A stretch of 64,000 nucleotides of DNA from a bacterium 1xD42-87 (GCA_003611805.1 RAYM01000033.1:1-64000); one strand, 5' to 3'; positions 50,460 through 59,392 are shown, numbered from the stretch's first letter. Made by a program: numbers and translations. Notes: generated by a model not told the origin, from the sequence alone.

Positions 50460-51335
50460 TCAGTCTCGCCCGTTCCCTTTCACATGCACCATAACTGTCA
50501 CCGTCCCGGAGCGGTTTCCATCGGAATCCTCCGTGTAGAGAGTGACGGGATAATCCCCCTGCTGGTTCCTGTTATATCTGCTGATGTTCAGATTATAATA
50601 GAGTGTCGCATAATCATCCTTATCGTCCCGCAGAGTCTCTATGATTTCCGTCCAGGGCGGGGTGGTCCCTGCCTCGATCGTCACTTCCGCTTTTTTCAGG
50701 GTAAGCACCGGTGCGCTGCCTGTATCCGGCGTCTGCTGCTCACGGGCGTTTTCTCCGCTGTCCGCCGCTTCGTCCCGGCGGTCTTCCGCCTCATCGGCTG
50801 CCGCCTGTCCGCCGTCCTCCCTTTCTTCCTGCCCGCCGTTTTCCGCCTCGTCTTCCTCCGCCTGACCGTCTTCTTCGCTGTCCGTCCGATCACCGGGATT
50901 TTTTGCGTTGTCGCCTTTGACCTCCTGATTTTCCAGTATTTCCACATTGGGCATTTCCGCCACGGCAAAAGCCTGCGCTGCCTCCTCATGCTCCGTCTCC
51001 TGAAAAACCGCCGGAAAAACTCTGGATATCTTGGCGACATTTCCCGCCGAATCACTGACCGCATAATATACGACGACCGTGGAGCTGTCCCTGGTCTCCG
51101 TTATTTTTTCGATGACAATGCGATTCGTGATATCCCCATCCCTGTCATCATGCGCCATGATGCCCTGCAGAAGTGCATCCGTCTCCTCAGATTCCAGATA
51201 GTAGATAAAGTCACCGGTCTCAAACATAAATTCCGGTTTGACCTTATCCTCTTTGGCATATGCCACAAGACAAACGGCGGCAAGCACCAGATTGGCTGCA
51301 ATAATCATGATCTGGATTACCCTGCTCTGTCTCAT
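50460..51335 (-). CDS. Membrane-anchored protein with Ig/cadherin-like and acidic region
   Basis: A 291-residue protein: one N-terminal helix (VIQIMIIAANLVLAAVCLVAYA), an extracytoplasmic domain with HDDRDGDITNRIVIEKI and VVYYAVSDSAGNVAKISRVF, the pattern of DUF5011/HYR beta-sandwich domains, and then about 85 residues nearly all Glu/Asp/Gln/Ala. A second small domain ends NRSGTVTVMVHVKGNG. It overlaps cpsD by ATGA. Unknown role, perhaps a glycan-assembly scaffold outside the membrane. Confidence 0.7.
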   Translation of the reverse strand: MRQSRVIQIMIIAANLVLAAVCLVAYAKEDKVKPEFMFETGDFIYYLESEETDALLQGIMAHDDRDGDITNRIVIEKITETRDSSTVVVYYAVSDSAGNVAKISRVFPAVFQETEHEEAAQAFAVAEMPNVEILENQEVKGDNAKNPGDRTDSEEDGQAEEDEAENGGQEEREDGGQAAADEAEDRRDEAADSGENAREQQTPDTGSAPVLTLKKAEVTIEAGTTPPWTEIIETLRDDKDDYATLYYNLNISRYNRNQQGDYPVTLYTEDSDGNRSGTVTVMVHVKGNGRD

Positions 51336-52294
51336 ATCTTTCTCCCTGTTTCTCCGCTTTTCTGTTTCCCGGTAATCTCTTCCGCTACTATTTCCAGCTC
51401 CTGTCCGCGCGCCCTGATGCGCTCCTCCCTTCGCTGGTGCAGTTCTTTCGGCACAGTTTCCAGCCCTTTGCCGGTCAGCCCTCTCCCTTGGAAATCCTCC
51501 GCCTGTACGGACGTGTTCTCCTCCCCATATCTGCCGTAATACTTGCCGTAGTATTTGCCGTAATACCTGCCATAGTGCCCGTAATAGCCCCTGGTATCCA
51601 TATCTACTTTATTCAGCACCACACCCAGTATCCTGCTCTCCGTTTTATCCAGCTGGTCCTTGACCCGCTGGGCAAAACGGTAGCTGATGGCATTGTTCTC
51701 AATGACAAGGATCGTGCCATTGCAGTTTTTTGCCGCCACTGCGGCGTCGATCACGCTTCCGAGCGGCGGCGTATCCACGATCACATAATCGAACTTTTCC
51801 CTCAGTTTCTGTATGGTTCCCTGAAATTTCATTCCGCCTAAAAGTTCGCTGGGATTGGGCGGCACCGGACCCGAAAAAATGATGTACAGATTCTGGACAT
51901 TTGTCATGCACACAACCTTTTCAAGGCTCTCCCTGCCGATCAGCGCATGCGTAAGCCCATGCTTCACCGCGCCGGTCTTATACCGCCCCACAAGGACGGA
52001 CTTGCGAAGATCGGCATCCACCAGAATTGTCTTTTTCCCCGCCTCTGCAAAAGCTTTTGCCAGCTCCATCGCCACAGAGCTTTTCCCCTCATTGGGCGTA
52101 CAGCTTGTGATGGCGATGGTCTTAATATCAGAACCGCTGAACTCTATGTTGGTGCGGAGCGTCTTATATGCTTCCCTCGTCCTGTAGTCGTCCTTCTTTC
52201 CAAAGCGAAGGGTTATCTCCTTCATCGCGGAAATCATTTCCAAGTCTTCCTCTTTGGCAGGAATTTCCCATACATTTCTGCTGTCCTTTTCCAT
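51332..52294 (-). CDS. cpsD: Tyrosine-protein kinase (CpsD/CapB-type BY-kinase)
   Basis: The start MEKDSRNVWEIPAKEEDLEM at 52294 follows GGAGCTGAGGAC. A P-loop kinase: SCTPNEGKSSVAMELAKAFAEAG (Walker A), TILVDADLRKS (Walker A') and FDYVIVDTPPLGSVIDA (Walker B). A tyrosine cluster YYGHYGRYYGKYYGKYYG near residues 240-260 is internal rather than at the tail, which continues about 60 basic residues. With the Wzz-like partner it controls chain length, and CpsB reverses it. Confidence 0.93.
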   Translation of the reverse strand: MEKDSRNVWEIPAKEEDLEMISAMKEITLRFGKKDDYRTREAYKTLRTNIEFSGSDIKTIAITSCTPNEGKSSVAMELAKAFAEAGKKTILVDADLRKSVLVGRYKTGAVKHGLTHALIGRESLEKVVCMTNVQNLYIIFSGPVPPNPSELLGGMKFQGTIQKLREKFDYVIVDTPPLGSVIDAAVAAKNCNGTILVIENNAISYRFAQRVKDQLDKTESRILGVVLNKVDMDTRGYYGHYGRYYGKYYGKYYGRYGEENTSVQAEDFQGRGLTGKGLETVPKELHQRREERIRARGQELEIVAEEITGKQKSGETGRKI

Positions 52295-52298
52295 GTCC

Positions 52299-53051
52299 TC
52301 AGCTCCTTCTCTGCTGTTTCGCAGACGCCTTTTTCTTTCTGTGACGCTTTGCTTTATCGGACTCATCCTCCTGCACGGGAATCAGCGCAAGCGTGGACAG
52401 CCCGAGATACTTTTCGATATCCTCAGAAGATTTGATCGTGTCATCCATCAGATATTTCACAAGTATGACGGCACACACCGCAAAACAGCCCAGCACACCG
52501 CCGATCAGCGTCCACCGCATACAGCTCGGAGAGGCTTTCTCCGTCGGCATATTTGCCGTCTCCACCACGTTTACCGCATCAATATCCATCACGTTCTCAA
52601 TGTGCCTGCTTGCCGTCTCCCTGACACTGTTTGCCATGTGCATTGCCATGATCGGATCATTGTCTTCTACCGTAATGTAAATGACCCGGGTGTCCTCCGG
52701 CGTGCCGACCGAAACCTTGCGCTGCAGTTCCTTATACTCAAGATCGAGTCCAAGGTTCTGAATCACTTCTTCAAGCACATATCTGCTTCCGATCAGCTCC
52801 CTGTAATCCTTTGTAAGCTGGCTGCCCAGCTGGACATCCGAATATGTCACAGTCGTATTTTCATTCTTGTTCAGGATATAAATTTTTGTGGTGGATTCAT
52901 AAATTGGAGTGATAAGATATCTGCTGACGGCAAAAGCAGTCAGCGCCACAAACATTCCGATCCCCAGAATGAGCCAGATCTGCCCCAGAAGCACTCCCAA
53001 AAGCTCCAGCAAATCAATCTCTATCGTATCTGCATCTCTTCTCTCTTCCAT
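52299..53051 (-). CDS. cpsC: Wzz/YveK-type chain-length regulator (CpsC-like)
   Basis: The start MEERRDADTIEIDLLELLGVLLG at 53051 is chosen from family length; the AAAGG ahead is 12 bases away. An earlier in-frame ATG (53096) lies inside cpsB. Two membrane helices bracket the protein: LGIGMFVALTAFAVSRYLITP and LIGGVLGCFAVCAVILVKYL. Between them YEYESTTKIYILN-like text (PIYESTTKIYILNKNENTTVTY) and SVGTPEDTRVIYITVEDNDP match CpsC. The C-terminal basic tail would meet the BY-kinase. Confidence 0.9.
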   Translation of the reverse strand: MEERRDADTIEIDLLELLGVLLGQIWLILGIGMFVALTAFAVSRYLITPIYESTTKIYILNKNENTTVTYSDVQLGSQLTKDYRELIGSRYVLEEVIQNLGLDLEYKELQRKVSVGTPEDTRVIYITVEDNDPIMAMHMANSVRETASRHIENVMDIDAVNVVETANMPTEKASPSCMRWTLIGGVLGCFAVCAVILVKYLMDDTIKSSEDIEKYLGLSTLALIPVQEDESDKAKRHRKKKASAKQQRRS

Positions 53052-53079
53052 GCGCCAACCAAGCCTTTCTTCCGTAATC

Positions 53080-53805
53080 TTATATATAGCTGCCATGCAG
53101 AAGCGCACCTGCATTATCCCTGAAAATTCTGCTGCAATAGGCTTCCCCGTATTTTCTTGACACATAAGCGGCTGCCTCAGCAAGCCCCGGTGTCCGCCTT
53201 TTGTCATCATGGCAGTCAGACGCCACGAAATGAACATATTCTCGCTTGAGCAGCCACTTTGCGTTCCGCTTACACTCCATTCCGCTGCCCCCGGTAATAC
53301 TGGAAGCGTTCACCTGCAGACAGCATCCCATATCGTACAGTTCCTCCACCTTCACCTTTTTGTCCATCAGACATTCATACCGTTCAATATGCGCCAGAAT
53401 GGGGGAATACCCCTCCGCCAGAAGGCTGTAAGCCGCATCTCTGATATAGGCGTAATCTTCCCCCGGATTAAACTCAGTCAGGACATAAGATGAGCCTGCC
53501 ATCGTAAACGCCTTACCTTCCCGGAGCGCCGGAATCACTTCCGAGCTGTAATAAATTTCGTTGCCCAGATGAAGCTGTACGGAAATTCCGGCAGCCTGTT
53601 TTCTTTCTTCCAGTTCGTACAGGACATCTTCCGCTCTGTCGGGCGACGGATTGTGCCGCATGGGCTTATAGTGGGGTGTCAGGATCATGTCGCTGATCTG
53701 CTCCTCCTCCGCCTGGCGCAGCATACGAAGGCTTATATCAAAATTTTTCGCACCGTCATCTAAACCGGGCAAAATGTGGGAATGAATATCTATGTAACAG
53801 TTCAC
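53080..53805 (-). CDS. cpsB: CpsB/CapC-type tyrosine-protein phosphatase (PHP family)
   Basis: A 241-residue PHP-domain enzyme: YIDIHSHILPGLDDGAKNFDISLRML (HxH and DDG), ILTPHYKP, LHLGNEIYYS, ILAHIERYE and FVASDCHDDKRRTPGL. These are the metal-binding His and Asp of the CpsB phosphatases that dephosphorylate CpsD. The start is a GTG at 53805; the in-frame TGA nine bases earlier excludes a longer form. It is the first gene of the operon, and its 5' edge lies 36 bp from the left inverted repeat. Confidence 0.92.
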   Translation of the reverse strand: MNCYIDIHSHILPGLDDGAKNFDISLRMLRQAEEEQISDMILTPHYKPMRHNPSPDRAEDVLYELEERKQAAGISVQLHLGNEIYYSSEVIPALREGKAFTMAGSSYVLTEFNPGEDYAYIRDAAYSLLAEGYSPILAHIERYECLMDKKVKVEELYDMGCCLQVNASSITGGSGMECKRNAKWLLKREYVHFVASDCHDDKRRTPGLAEAAAYVSRKYGEAYCSRIFRDNAGALLHGSYI

Positions 53806-53841
53806 CGTCAGTCACCATCCATGGTCAAAATTACACCTGCG

Positions 53842-53869
53842 TTTTCGTAAAATAATTCATTTTATGAAA
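53842..53869. repeat. Left inverted repeat of the invertible segment (IRL)
   Basis: 28 bp starting TTTTCGTAAAATAATTCA; its exact reverse complement is at 55379-55406. The repeat itself has a partial dyad, TAAAAT and ATTTTA around five bases, as expected for a tyrosine-recombinase core site. It lies between cpsB and the recombinase gene. Confidence 0.93.
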
Positions 53870-54036
53870 CCAGCTTCACCATAGCGCAGACATTTCCTGT
53901 TTTCCGGCTTTCCTTCTGCATTTTGAAATGCGCCTGCGGGTGGATTGACCACATTTTTGACGGCTTATACGACAGCCATCTCCAATGCCATGCAGCATAA
54001 TGCACAGCGCGTGTGCGAAAAGTAACGGCAGAACCG

Positions 54037-55179
54037 TCAGATACCCGCGGCAGCCCGGTTTTCATCGCACGAGTAGGAATCCACAAGACTCATCAGGCAC
54101 CTTTTTCGCTGTAAGGTAGAGTGCACATACAGATTCAGGGTGATCTGTATGCTGCTGTGTCCCAGAATCTCACTCAGACTCTTACTGTCGAAACCTTTTT
54201 CCATACATCTGGTGGCAAAGGCATGCCGCAGCATATGAAAATTAAAATGGCTAATGCCGCATTCTTCCAGTATCTTTTGAAAGCGGTACTGCAAGGTGCG
54301 CGGATCCATCCACTCCCCCCTGACACCGCTCACAAGTTTGCAGGAAAAGTCTTTCCTGCAGGATGAAAGGGCGTCCAGAAGTACCGGCGGAATGGGAATA
54401 TCTCTGACGGAACAGGATGTTTTCGGCGTCATAATTGCCAGTCTGGTCTTTTTCCCCGGGCTGTCATAATCGCGCACTCTCTGAATGCTGCTCCTGATAT
54501 GCAGAATAGCCGTTTCCAAATCAATATCCTTCCATGTCAGCGCACATAGCTCACCAATCCGCAGACCTGTGTGCAGCGCCGTTAAAATGCCCAGACAGGT
54601 ATCGTCTTCAGTATTTTTCAGAAGATAATTCTCCAGAACCGACAATTCCCTGATTTCCGGCAGCTCCATCTTTGACCTTCTCTCCACGCTGACGGGATTT
54701 GCCGGAATTTCCAGGCTCTCCCCGGTCCTCTTTTGTATATGGGTCATAACCCGCTGTACAACGCCGCAGATATAGAACAGATAGACGTTCGAAAGTCGCT
54801 GCCCCTCATTCTGTCTGCGGACTTTTGCAGCAAATTCCGCCATAACCTGATTATTGATCTTATATAAAGGCAGCCCTCCCAAATGGGGAATAATATACTT
54901 TTCCACAGTCTGACGGTAGACCGCATAGGTGCCTTCCTTCCATTCCTCTCTTTTATCCGCATACCAGATATTAACCGCTTCCTTCATGGTGACCGTACAT
55001 CGGCCGCATGTAAAACATTTCTCCTGTTTCGCCTCATCCAGTTTTCTTTTTACCTCGCCATACGTCTTTCCGTAAACCGACTGATATTTCCTGCCTTCCT
55101 GCAAATACGCGGAATACGTTATCCGCCCTTCCCATCGCCCGTCCCTCCTCTTGTAAATGTTTTCTCCTCTCTTTGGCAT
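54037..55179 (-). CDS. Tyrosine recombinase inside the invertible segment
   Basis: A 380-residue phage-integrase-type recombinase: N-terminal AP2-like/arm region (YKRRDGRWEGRITYSAYL), SAM-like core-binding domain (residues about 60-165) and catalytic domain with R in ALHTGLRIGELCAL, K region, HMLRHAFATRC (HxxR), LGHSSIQITLNLYVHST (H/W position and nucleophile Tyr). All catalytic residues are present. It lies wholly between perfect 28-bp inverted repeats directly upstream of the polysaccharide operon, so its most likely job is to invert the segment containing it. Confidence 0.9.
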   Translation of the reverse strand: MPKRGENIYKRRDGRWEGRITYSAYLQEGRKYQSVYGKTYGEVKRKLDEAKQEKCFTCGRCTVTMKEAVNIWYADKREEWKEGTYAVYRQTVEKYIIPHLGGLPLYKINNQVMAEFAAKVRRQNEGQRLSNVYLFYICGVVQRVMTHIQKRTGESLEIPANPVSVERRSKMELPEIRELSVLENYLLKNTEDDTCLGILTALHTGLRIGELCALTWKDIDLETAILHIRSSIQRVRDYDSPGKKTRLAIMTPKTSCSVRDIPIPPVLLDALSSCRKDFSCKLVSGVRGEWMDPRTLQYRFQKILEECGISHFNFHMLRHAFATRCMEKGFDSKSLSEILGHSSIQITLNLYVHSTLQRKRCLMSLVDSYSCDENRAAAGI

Positions 55180-55284
55180 AAATAACTCCTTTCCTGACCA
55201 TTATTTGACGGTCATAAAATTGATCAACCGCTGTTCTGGAACTATATCCGAAACAGGGGGTGCACCATTCCAACTTAAAACAAC

Positions 55285-55313
55285 TTGTATTTTCTTCCAA
55301 ACTGTGATATTAT
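55285..55313 (+). promoter_or_regulatory. Outward promoter inside the invertible segment
   Basis: TTGTAT (55285-55290), 17 bases, TATTAT (55308-55313) on the plus strand, about 65 bases inside IRR and pointing across it. In this orientation it reads away from the glycan operon toward a terminator at 55468. Inversion would place it facing cpsB with a leader of about 125 bases. Confidence 0.6.
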
Positions 55314-55378
55314 ACAGTCGTTATAAATGGAAACAGTGATTTTCTTTACACATTGTCTTGTTGTTTTTTCGGTTTAGT

Positions 55379-55406
55379 TTTCATAAAATGAATTATTTTA
55401 CGAAAA
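55379..55406. repeat. Right inverted repeat of the invertible segment (IRR)
   Basis: 28 bp starting TTTCATAAAATGAATTAT, a perfect reverse complement of IRL at 53842-53869; the first base outside each end differs. The enclosed segment plus repeats spans 53842-55406. Confidence 0.93.
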
Positions 55407-55467
55407 AAATTATTCTATAAACTATATTTTTAGTTTGATTTCCTTCTCGTAATTTTGCATAAAAAGC

Positions 55468-55502
55468 GGGCTGATTTAAGAAATAAATTCCTGAATCAGC
55501 CC
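55468..55502. terminator. Hairpin terminator outside IRR
   Basis: GGGCTGATT and AATCAGCCC form a 9-bp stem; on the minus strand it is followed by GCTTTTT, on the plus strand by TTCTTC. It would stop transcripts leaving the invertible segment rightward and those from the right moving in. Confidence 0.7.
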
Positions 55503-55621
55503 TTCTTCATCGTGAACTTGCGTTTTACCCCATTTTTGCTATGATAAATATAAATTGAAAACCCGGACGGCTCTCCCATTGTCTTTGAATCAAATTATTA
55601 ATGCAAAGGAGACAGCGTTTT

Positions 55622-56163
55622 ATGAAGCGAAATCATAAAGTATATCTGCGCATAACCATATTTCTGATACTCTTATATGTCGGGCTCCTGTTTGTCCTCT
55701 ATCTGTCCGAACATGCTCACAGCGCCGCAGCCAGAAAGCGCCCGGCGTATCTTATTTTGGTGCAAATGAAGAAATATACACACCGGATCAGATTATGCGC
55801 ACTACCCTGAACAAAGCCGCCGTCGCAATCAACGAACTGTTCCGCCAGTCCGTCTCCTACCCTACCCTCAGCTGGAATGATCTTGACGCCATCCATCGGG
55901 AATCCAAAATCTCGGCGGCGGATCATATTTTGATGAAAATACGCATTCTTTTGAGCGACGAGACGCTTGTAGAGGTTACGCCTGCAATCATCAGGGCAGC
56001 AAACGCAGAATATATCGAAAATAAAAAATTAGCTGAACCCGGAGCAAAAACGGGAGCGCGACGCCGCATGGGAACTTCTAAGCTGTCTTGCCACGGATAC
56101 CCTTTTATAAACCACTGGGGCTTACCCCGTAGCGCTCCGCCATCGCCTGCGCCTTACTCCTGA
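55622..56163 (+). pseudogene. Broken ion-channel-like gene
   Basis: A start with good ribosome site (AAAGGAGACAG) opens MKRNHKVYLRITIFLILLYVGLLFVLYLSEHAHSAA, a first membrane helix like that of TrkA/RyR-type potassium channel proteins. The frame then diverges and ends at 55810. In another frame from about 55735 KAPGVSYFGANEEIYTPDQI, SWNDLDAIHRESKISAADHILMKIR continues, a C-terminal block resembling their RyR-like domain (W..L...RE.....ADHI..K.R). The pore and nucleotide-binding parts are missing, so an internal deletion plus frameshift is inferred. Confidence 0.5.
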
Positions 56164-57367
56164 TTTTTTCCCGCAGTTCCAAGGGTTTCAGCACCTCCAC
56201 CCTGTCGGCATACTGCATCGCAAAGTTTTCCATGCCAAAGCTCGTGCACGTTACCGTGACAATGTCATAATCGGAATCATTTTCGTCCACCGCAATAAAC
56301 CGGTAAGTGTCTCCAAAATAATCGTGCAGAAAGGTATAGACAGGATCGACCGGTGTACATCCGTCCTCTTTCTTTTTGTTTTTCACGCGAATCGTGATCG
56401 AAATCGGCGCGCCATAGGACATGTTAACATGCTGCATCGAAAAATTTTCATCCCATTCACTCGGCAGTCCGGCGACCTCTTTTTTCGGAATCGCCGGTAT
56501 GCCCTTTTTTCCTGATTTCTCATTCCGTTTCGGGATCTCCACCTCCGTCATCAGGTCGATCCGCACGATATAGGCGCCCTCATCCTTATGCGCCTCATTT
56601 GCCGCCATCAGATAATAGCGCCCGTCATTTGCCACAATATAATAAGGGCTGGCATATCTTTTATAGTCCCGCATCGGTGCAAGTTTCTTATCCCGGTCAT
56701 ACCCGTTGAAGCGGTATGTGATCTGAACACCGTCCATGATCGCCTGCTGGATCGTGAGCAGGTTTTCCCGCAGCATATCCCTGTCACAGCACCCTTTCCC
56801 GTTTATCTTGCAGACTCTCCTCGCACCCTTCCGATAGTATTTGGAAGTGAATTTGTCCTCCAGCGTCGAGATAATATGTTCTGTCTCTTCCTCAGAAAGT
56901 GTGCGGGAAAGCTGCACCGCTTCGACCAGCGCGTCGATTTCCTCATAAGAAAATTCCGGCACATAATATAAATTACTGAACTTTTCTCTGTCTTCCTCCC
57001 ATTCGTCAGAATCGTCTTCCACGGAAATCCCTTCCTCATCTTCCCCGTATAATTTTACATAGCCGTCATATACGATTCTCCACTGCGACTGCGGAAGGGG
57101 ATGCTGGTATTCATCCAGATTATAAGCGTTGGCAATTTTCCTGTAAAAATCCCGGATGGTATTATCCGAGCCAAAGTGCAGGTCTTTGTCATTAAACTCT
57201 TTCTGCACATTCTTTACAGACTTCAGAGAATGCTCTTTGTCCGTGTGCTTTTTGAGATACTCAAGCAGTCGGATGGTCTTCTCCGGCGCAGAGAGGTTTG
57301 GCAGATTTTTGGGGTTACTCTCTTTAGACACTTTTTTTGACTCTTTCTTTAAATTACCTTTCGCCAT
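56105..57367 (-). CDS. WYL-domain transcriptional regulator
   Basis: A 420-residue protein: Lys-rich start, winged HTH (KTIRLLEYLKKHTDKEHSLKSVKNVQKEF and SDNTIRDFYRKIANAYNL), central helical part (FSYEEIDALVEAVQLSRTLS), a WYL domain (KRYASPYYIVANDGRYYLMAANEAHK, IVRIDLMTEVEI) and a C-terminal WCX domain (TVTCTSFGMENFAMQYADRVEVLKPLELREKI). WYL proteins sense ligands such as nucleotides. Usual target would be its own or neighbouring genes. No operator recognised. Confidence 0.88.
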   Translation of the reverse strand: MAKGNLKKESKKVSKESNPKNLPNLSAPEKTIRLLEYLKKHTDKEHSLKSVKNVQKEFNDKDLHFGSDNTIRDFYRKIANAYNLDEYQHPLPQSQWRIVYDGYVKLYGEDEEGISVEDDSDEWEEDREKFSNLYYVPEFSYEEIDALVEAVQLSRTLSEEETEHIISTLEDKFTSKYYRKGARRVCKINGKGCCDRDMLRENLLTIQQAIMDGVQITYRFNGYDRDKKLAPMRDYKRYASPYYIVANDGRYYLMAANEAHKDEGAYIVRIDLMTEVEIPKRNEKSGKKGIPAIPKKEVAGLPSEWDENFSMQHVNMSYGAPISITIRVKNKKKEDGCTPVDPVYTFLHDYFGDTYRFIAVDENDSDYDIVTVTCTSFGMENFAMQYADRVEVLKPLELREKIRSKAQAMAERYGVSPSGL

Positions 57368-57439
57368 ATCATATCTCCCATTTTCTGTATTTTCTCTTCT
57401 CTTCTCATCTCTCCACGTCGTTTTGTTCCTTCGCCGCTG

Positions 57440-58153
57440 CTACATGCCATCCACATAGATCACTTCCTCTGTCTCCACGCAGAATGCCGCCAGCTTTCCT
57501 CCCGACACGCAGGCACAGTCGAGCGCTATATGTCCGTGTTTTCTGTACACTTCCGGCTTGCCCCAGCCGTTGATAAAAACCGTCGGCGTATGCCCTGTCA
57601 CCAGAAAAATATTGTCCTGCGGATAATATCTTTTCGAATAATCCGCCCTTTCCTCCAGAAAATTGTACAGCTCATATTCCTCCAGCCCTTTATCCGGCGC
57701 GAAATCGGAAATCCCCGCATGGACAAGCCGGTATTCCTTTCCATTATGCTCTATCACTTCATACAGGGATGCCCCCGCTATGTAATCGAGAATATCCGCC
57801 ATTTCCAGAGGATCCAACTCCCGGAACTGTTCCGCCGTCACCCTGCCGCCGTCCGACAGCCACAGGTTGTAGTCGCGCATGATATCCGTTGTCAGCTGCT
57901 TATCATAATTTTCCTCCGTGATCTCCACCGCCAGCGTTTTCATCAGAGAATACATCACGAAATCGTGGTTGCCCAGAATAAAAATAACATTAGGACGTTT
58001 CATCATATCCTGCAGCACTTTAATCGGTTCCGGTCCGCGGTCCACCACGTCGCCGAGCACAAAGAGTTCATCTTCGTCCGAGAAATGAATTTTTTCAAGC
58101 AGCGCAAGATACTGCGCATAGCAGCCATGTATATCAGAAACAATATATCTCAT
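57440..58153 (-). CDS. Metallophosphoesterase (PrpA/ApaH-like)
   Basis: A 237-residue calcineurin-type enzyme: MRYIVSDIHGCYAQYL (DxH), FVLGDVVDRGPEPIKVLQDMM (GDxxDRG), VIFILGNHDFVMY (GNHD), RLVHAGISD and LVTGHTPTVF (GHTP). All metal ligands are present. Bacterial relatives are Ser/Thr protein phosphatases or Ap4A hydrolases in the cytosol. It is the intact counterpart of the shortened gene at 59051. Confidence 0.9.
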   Translation of the reverse strand: MRYIVSDIHGCYAQYLALLEKIHFSDEDELFVLGDVVDRGPEPIKVLQDMMKRPNVIFILGNHDFVMYSLMKTLAVEITEENYDKQLTTDIMRDYNLWLSDGGRVTAEQFRELDPLEMADILDYIAGASLYEVIEHNGKEYRLVHAGISDFAPDKGLEEYELYNFLEERADYSKRYYPQDNIFLVTGHTPTVFINGWGKPEVYRKHGHIALDCACVSGGKLAAFCVETEEVIYVDGM

Positions 58154-58234
58154 GCTTCCTCCTTATCTCAGTTTTATTTTCCACTTATGTATCTCATGAA
58201 AAATCTCTGATATATTCCGCTCATACAGCTATTG

Positions 58235-58936
58235 CTATGGGTAAAACCGTTTCCGTTCCTTCAACACCGCGATATAGTTTTCAAGCATCCTCTCCATCGC
58301 CTCCACGCCCTCCGGCGCAAGAGAGTCGTGTGCGTCTCCCGATCCGCTTAAATCCCTGATGTGCTCCGGGGAAATGCCGCCGTCAAAGAACATTTCCATA
58401 TGCTCCTCACCAATCCACCGCAGATATGCTTCCGGGCTGTCCCAATACTCCGAAAAGACGCCGCCCGGAAATGCCTCAAGCAGCATCACTGGAACATAGT
58501 CATAATAAGGTTTCCTCGCCCTGGCACAGTTTAGCTTTCTTTCGGGAAGCAGAAACACGTTTTCCCTGCCCATTCCCCGTGCAAACAGTTCGCTGAGCCT
58601 GTGTACGATCGACTCTGTTTCCGGCAGCAGTTTTTCGATATTGTCCTCTTTGATAAACTCCCGCAGGAACACATACTTTTTGGAGATATCCCCGACAGCC
58701 CGGATCGTCTCCTGATCGTTTAACCGCACGATCGTGTGCCGGAGCGGCGTCCATAAACTGAATAACGTATCCGCCTTCAAATCCCCGCCGGTCAGCATAC
58801 AGTCCCTGTCGTGCAGGCTTCGGAATCTGTCATGCTCCTCCACGTTGGCAAAGTAATTGCCCTCTGGCTGGTTCTCATCATACCACAGCCACTCTTCCAC
58901 CTTTTTTCTGATCGGTTCATAGATAGTTCTGCCCAT
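58235..58936 (-). CDS. Hypothetical protein
   Basis: The start MGRTIYEPIRKKVEEWLWYDENQ at 58936 follows GGAGCGTGATTTT; a longer upstream form has no ribosome site. A 233-residue cytosolic protein with MLTGGDLKADTLFSLWTPLRHTIVRLN, KKYVFLREFIKEDNIEKLLP and CARARKPYYDYVPVMLLEAFPGG. No known catalytic motif was recognised. It lies between two metallophosphoesterase genes on the same strand. Function unknown. Confidence 0.7.
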   Translation of the reverse strand: MGRTIYEPIRKKVEEWLWYDENQPEGNYFANVEEHDRFRSLHDRDCMLTGGDLKADTLFSLWTPLRHTIVRLNDQETIRAVGDISKKYVFLREFIKEDNIEKLLPETESIVHRLSELFARGMGRENVFLLPERKLNCARARKPYYDYVPVMLLEAFPGGVFSEYWDSPEAYLRWIGEEHMEMFFDGGISPEHIRDLSGSGDAHDSLAPEGVEAMERMLENYIAVLKERKRFYP

Positions 58937-59050
58937 AAAATCACGCTCCTTCTCTGTATTGGAATCCATAAACGTTGCGTTTATAGGTTCATTATACATG
59001 GGGAGTGCTCAAATTTTTGAGCTTGCAGATATCATTACATTAAAATATAT

Positions 59051-59392
59051 CTATGAGTTTTCTTCGCCATAAGGCAGAATCAGCCAGTTTCCCGACTCCG
59101 TCACCCGGTAATACAAATCCTTTTCGGTATCCACCATCAGCACAGGAAGCCTGCCGCTGACATCCACTGTCCCATCTATGTAATAATGCGCTTCCCCGTC
59201 TGCGCCGGATACACACTTATTTTGCAGGCTTATGATCTTATCAAGCACCGCATAGCTGTCCGGACCGTGTACATAGTCGCCCAGAAGAACCAGTCGGGTA
59301 TCTGGCTTACTCAACTGTTCTTCCACTAACGATAAGGCATATTCAAACTCCGCGATACAGCCGTGAATGTCAGACATACAGTATATTTTCAT
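59051..59392 (-). CDS. Metallophosphoesterase with internal deletion
   Basis: The start MKIYCMSDIHGCIAEFEYAL at 59392 follows GGAGG at eight bases. DxHG and LVLLGDYVHGPDSYAVLDKIISLQNK (GDxxH) form the first half of a phosphoesterase. The text then jumps to HYYIDGTVDVSGRLPVLMVDTEKD, normally near the end. The GNHE motif and later His ligands are missing, and length is 113 residues against about 230. It reads without a stop, so the deletion was in frame. Probably inactive. Confidence 0.75.
   Translation of the reverse strand: MKIYCMSDIHGCIAEFEYALSLVEEQLSKPDTRLVLLGDYVHGPDSYAVLDKIISLQNKCVSGADGEAHYYIDGTVDVSGRLPVLMVDTEKDLYYRVTESGNWLILPYGEENS

Noticed and set aside
54037..55179. The recombinase as integrase of an integrated element covering the glycan locus
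   Set aside because: Perfect inverted rather than direct repeats flank only this gene; no tRNA or second attachment copy was seen. An element spanning beyond the window cannot be excluded.
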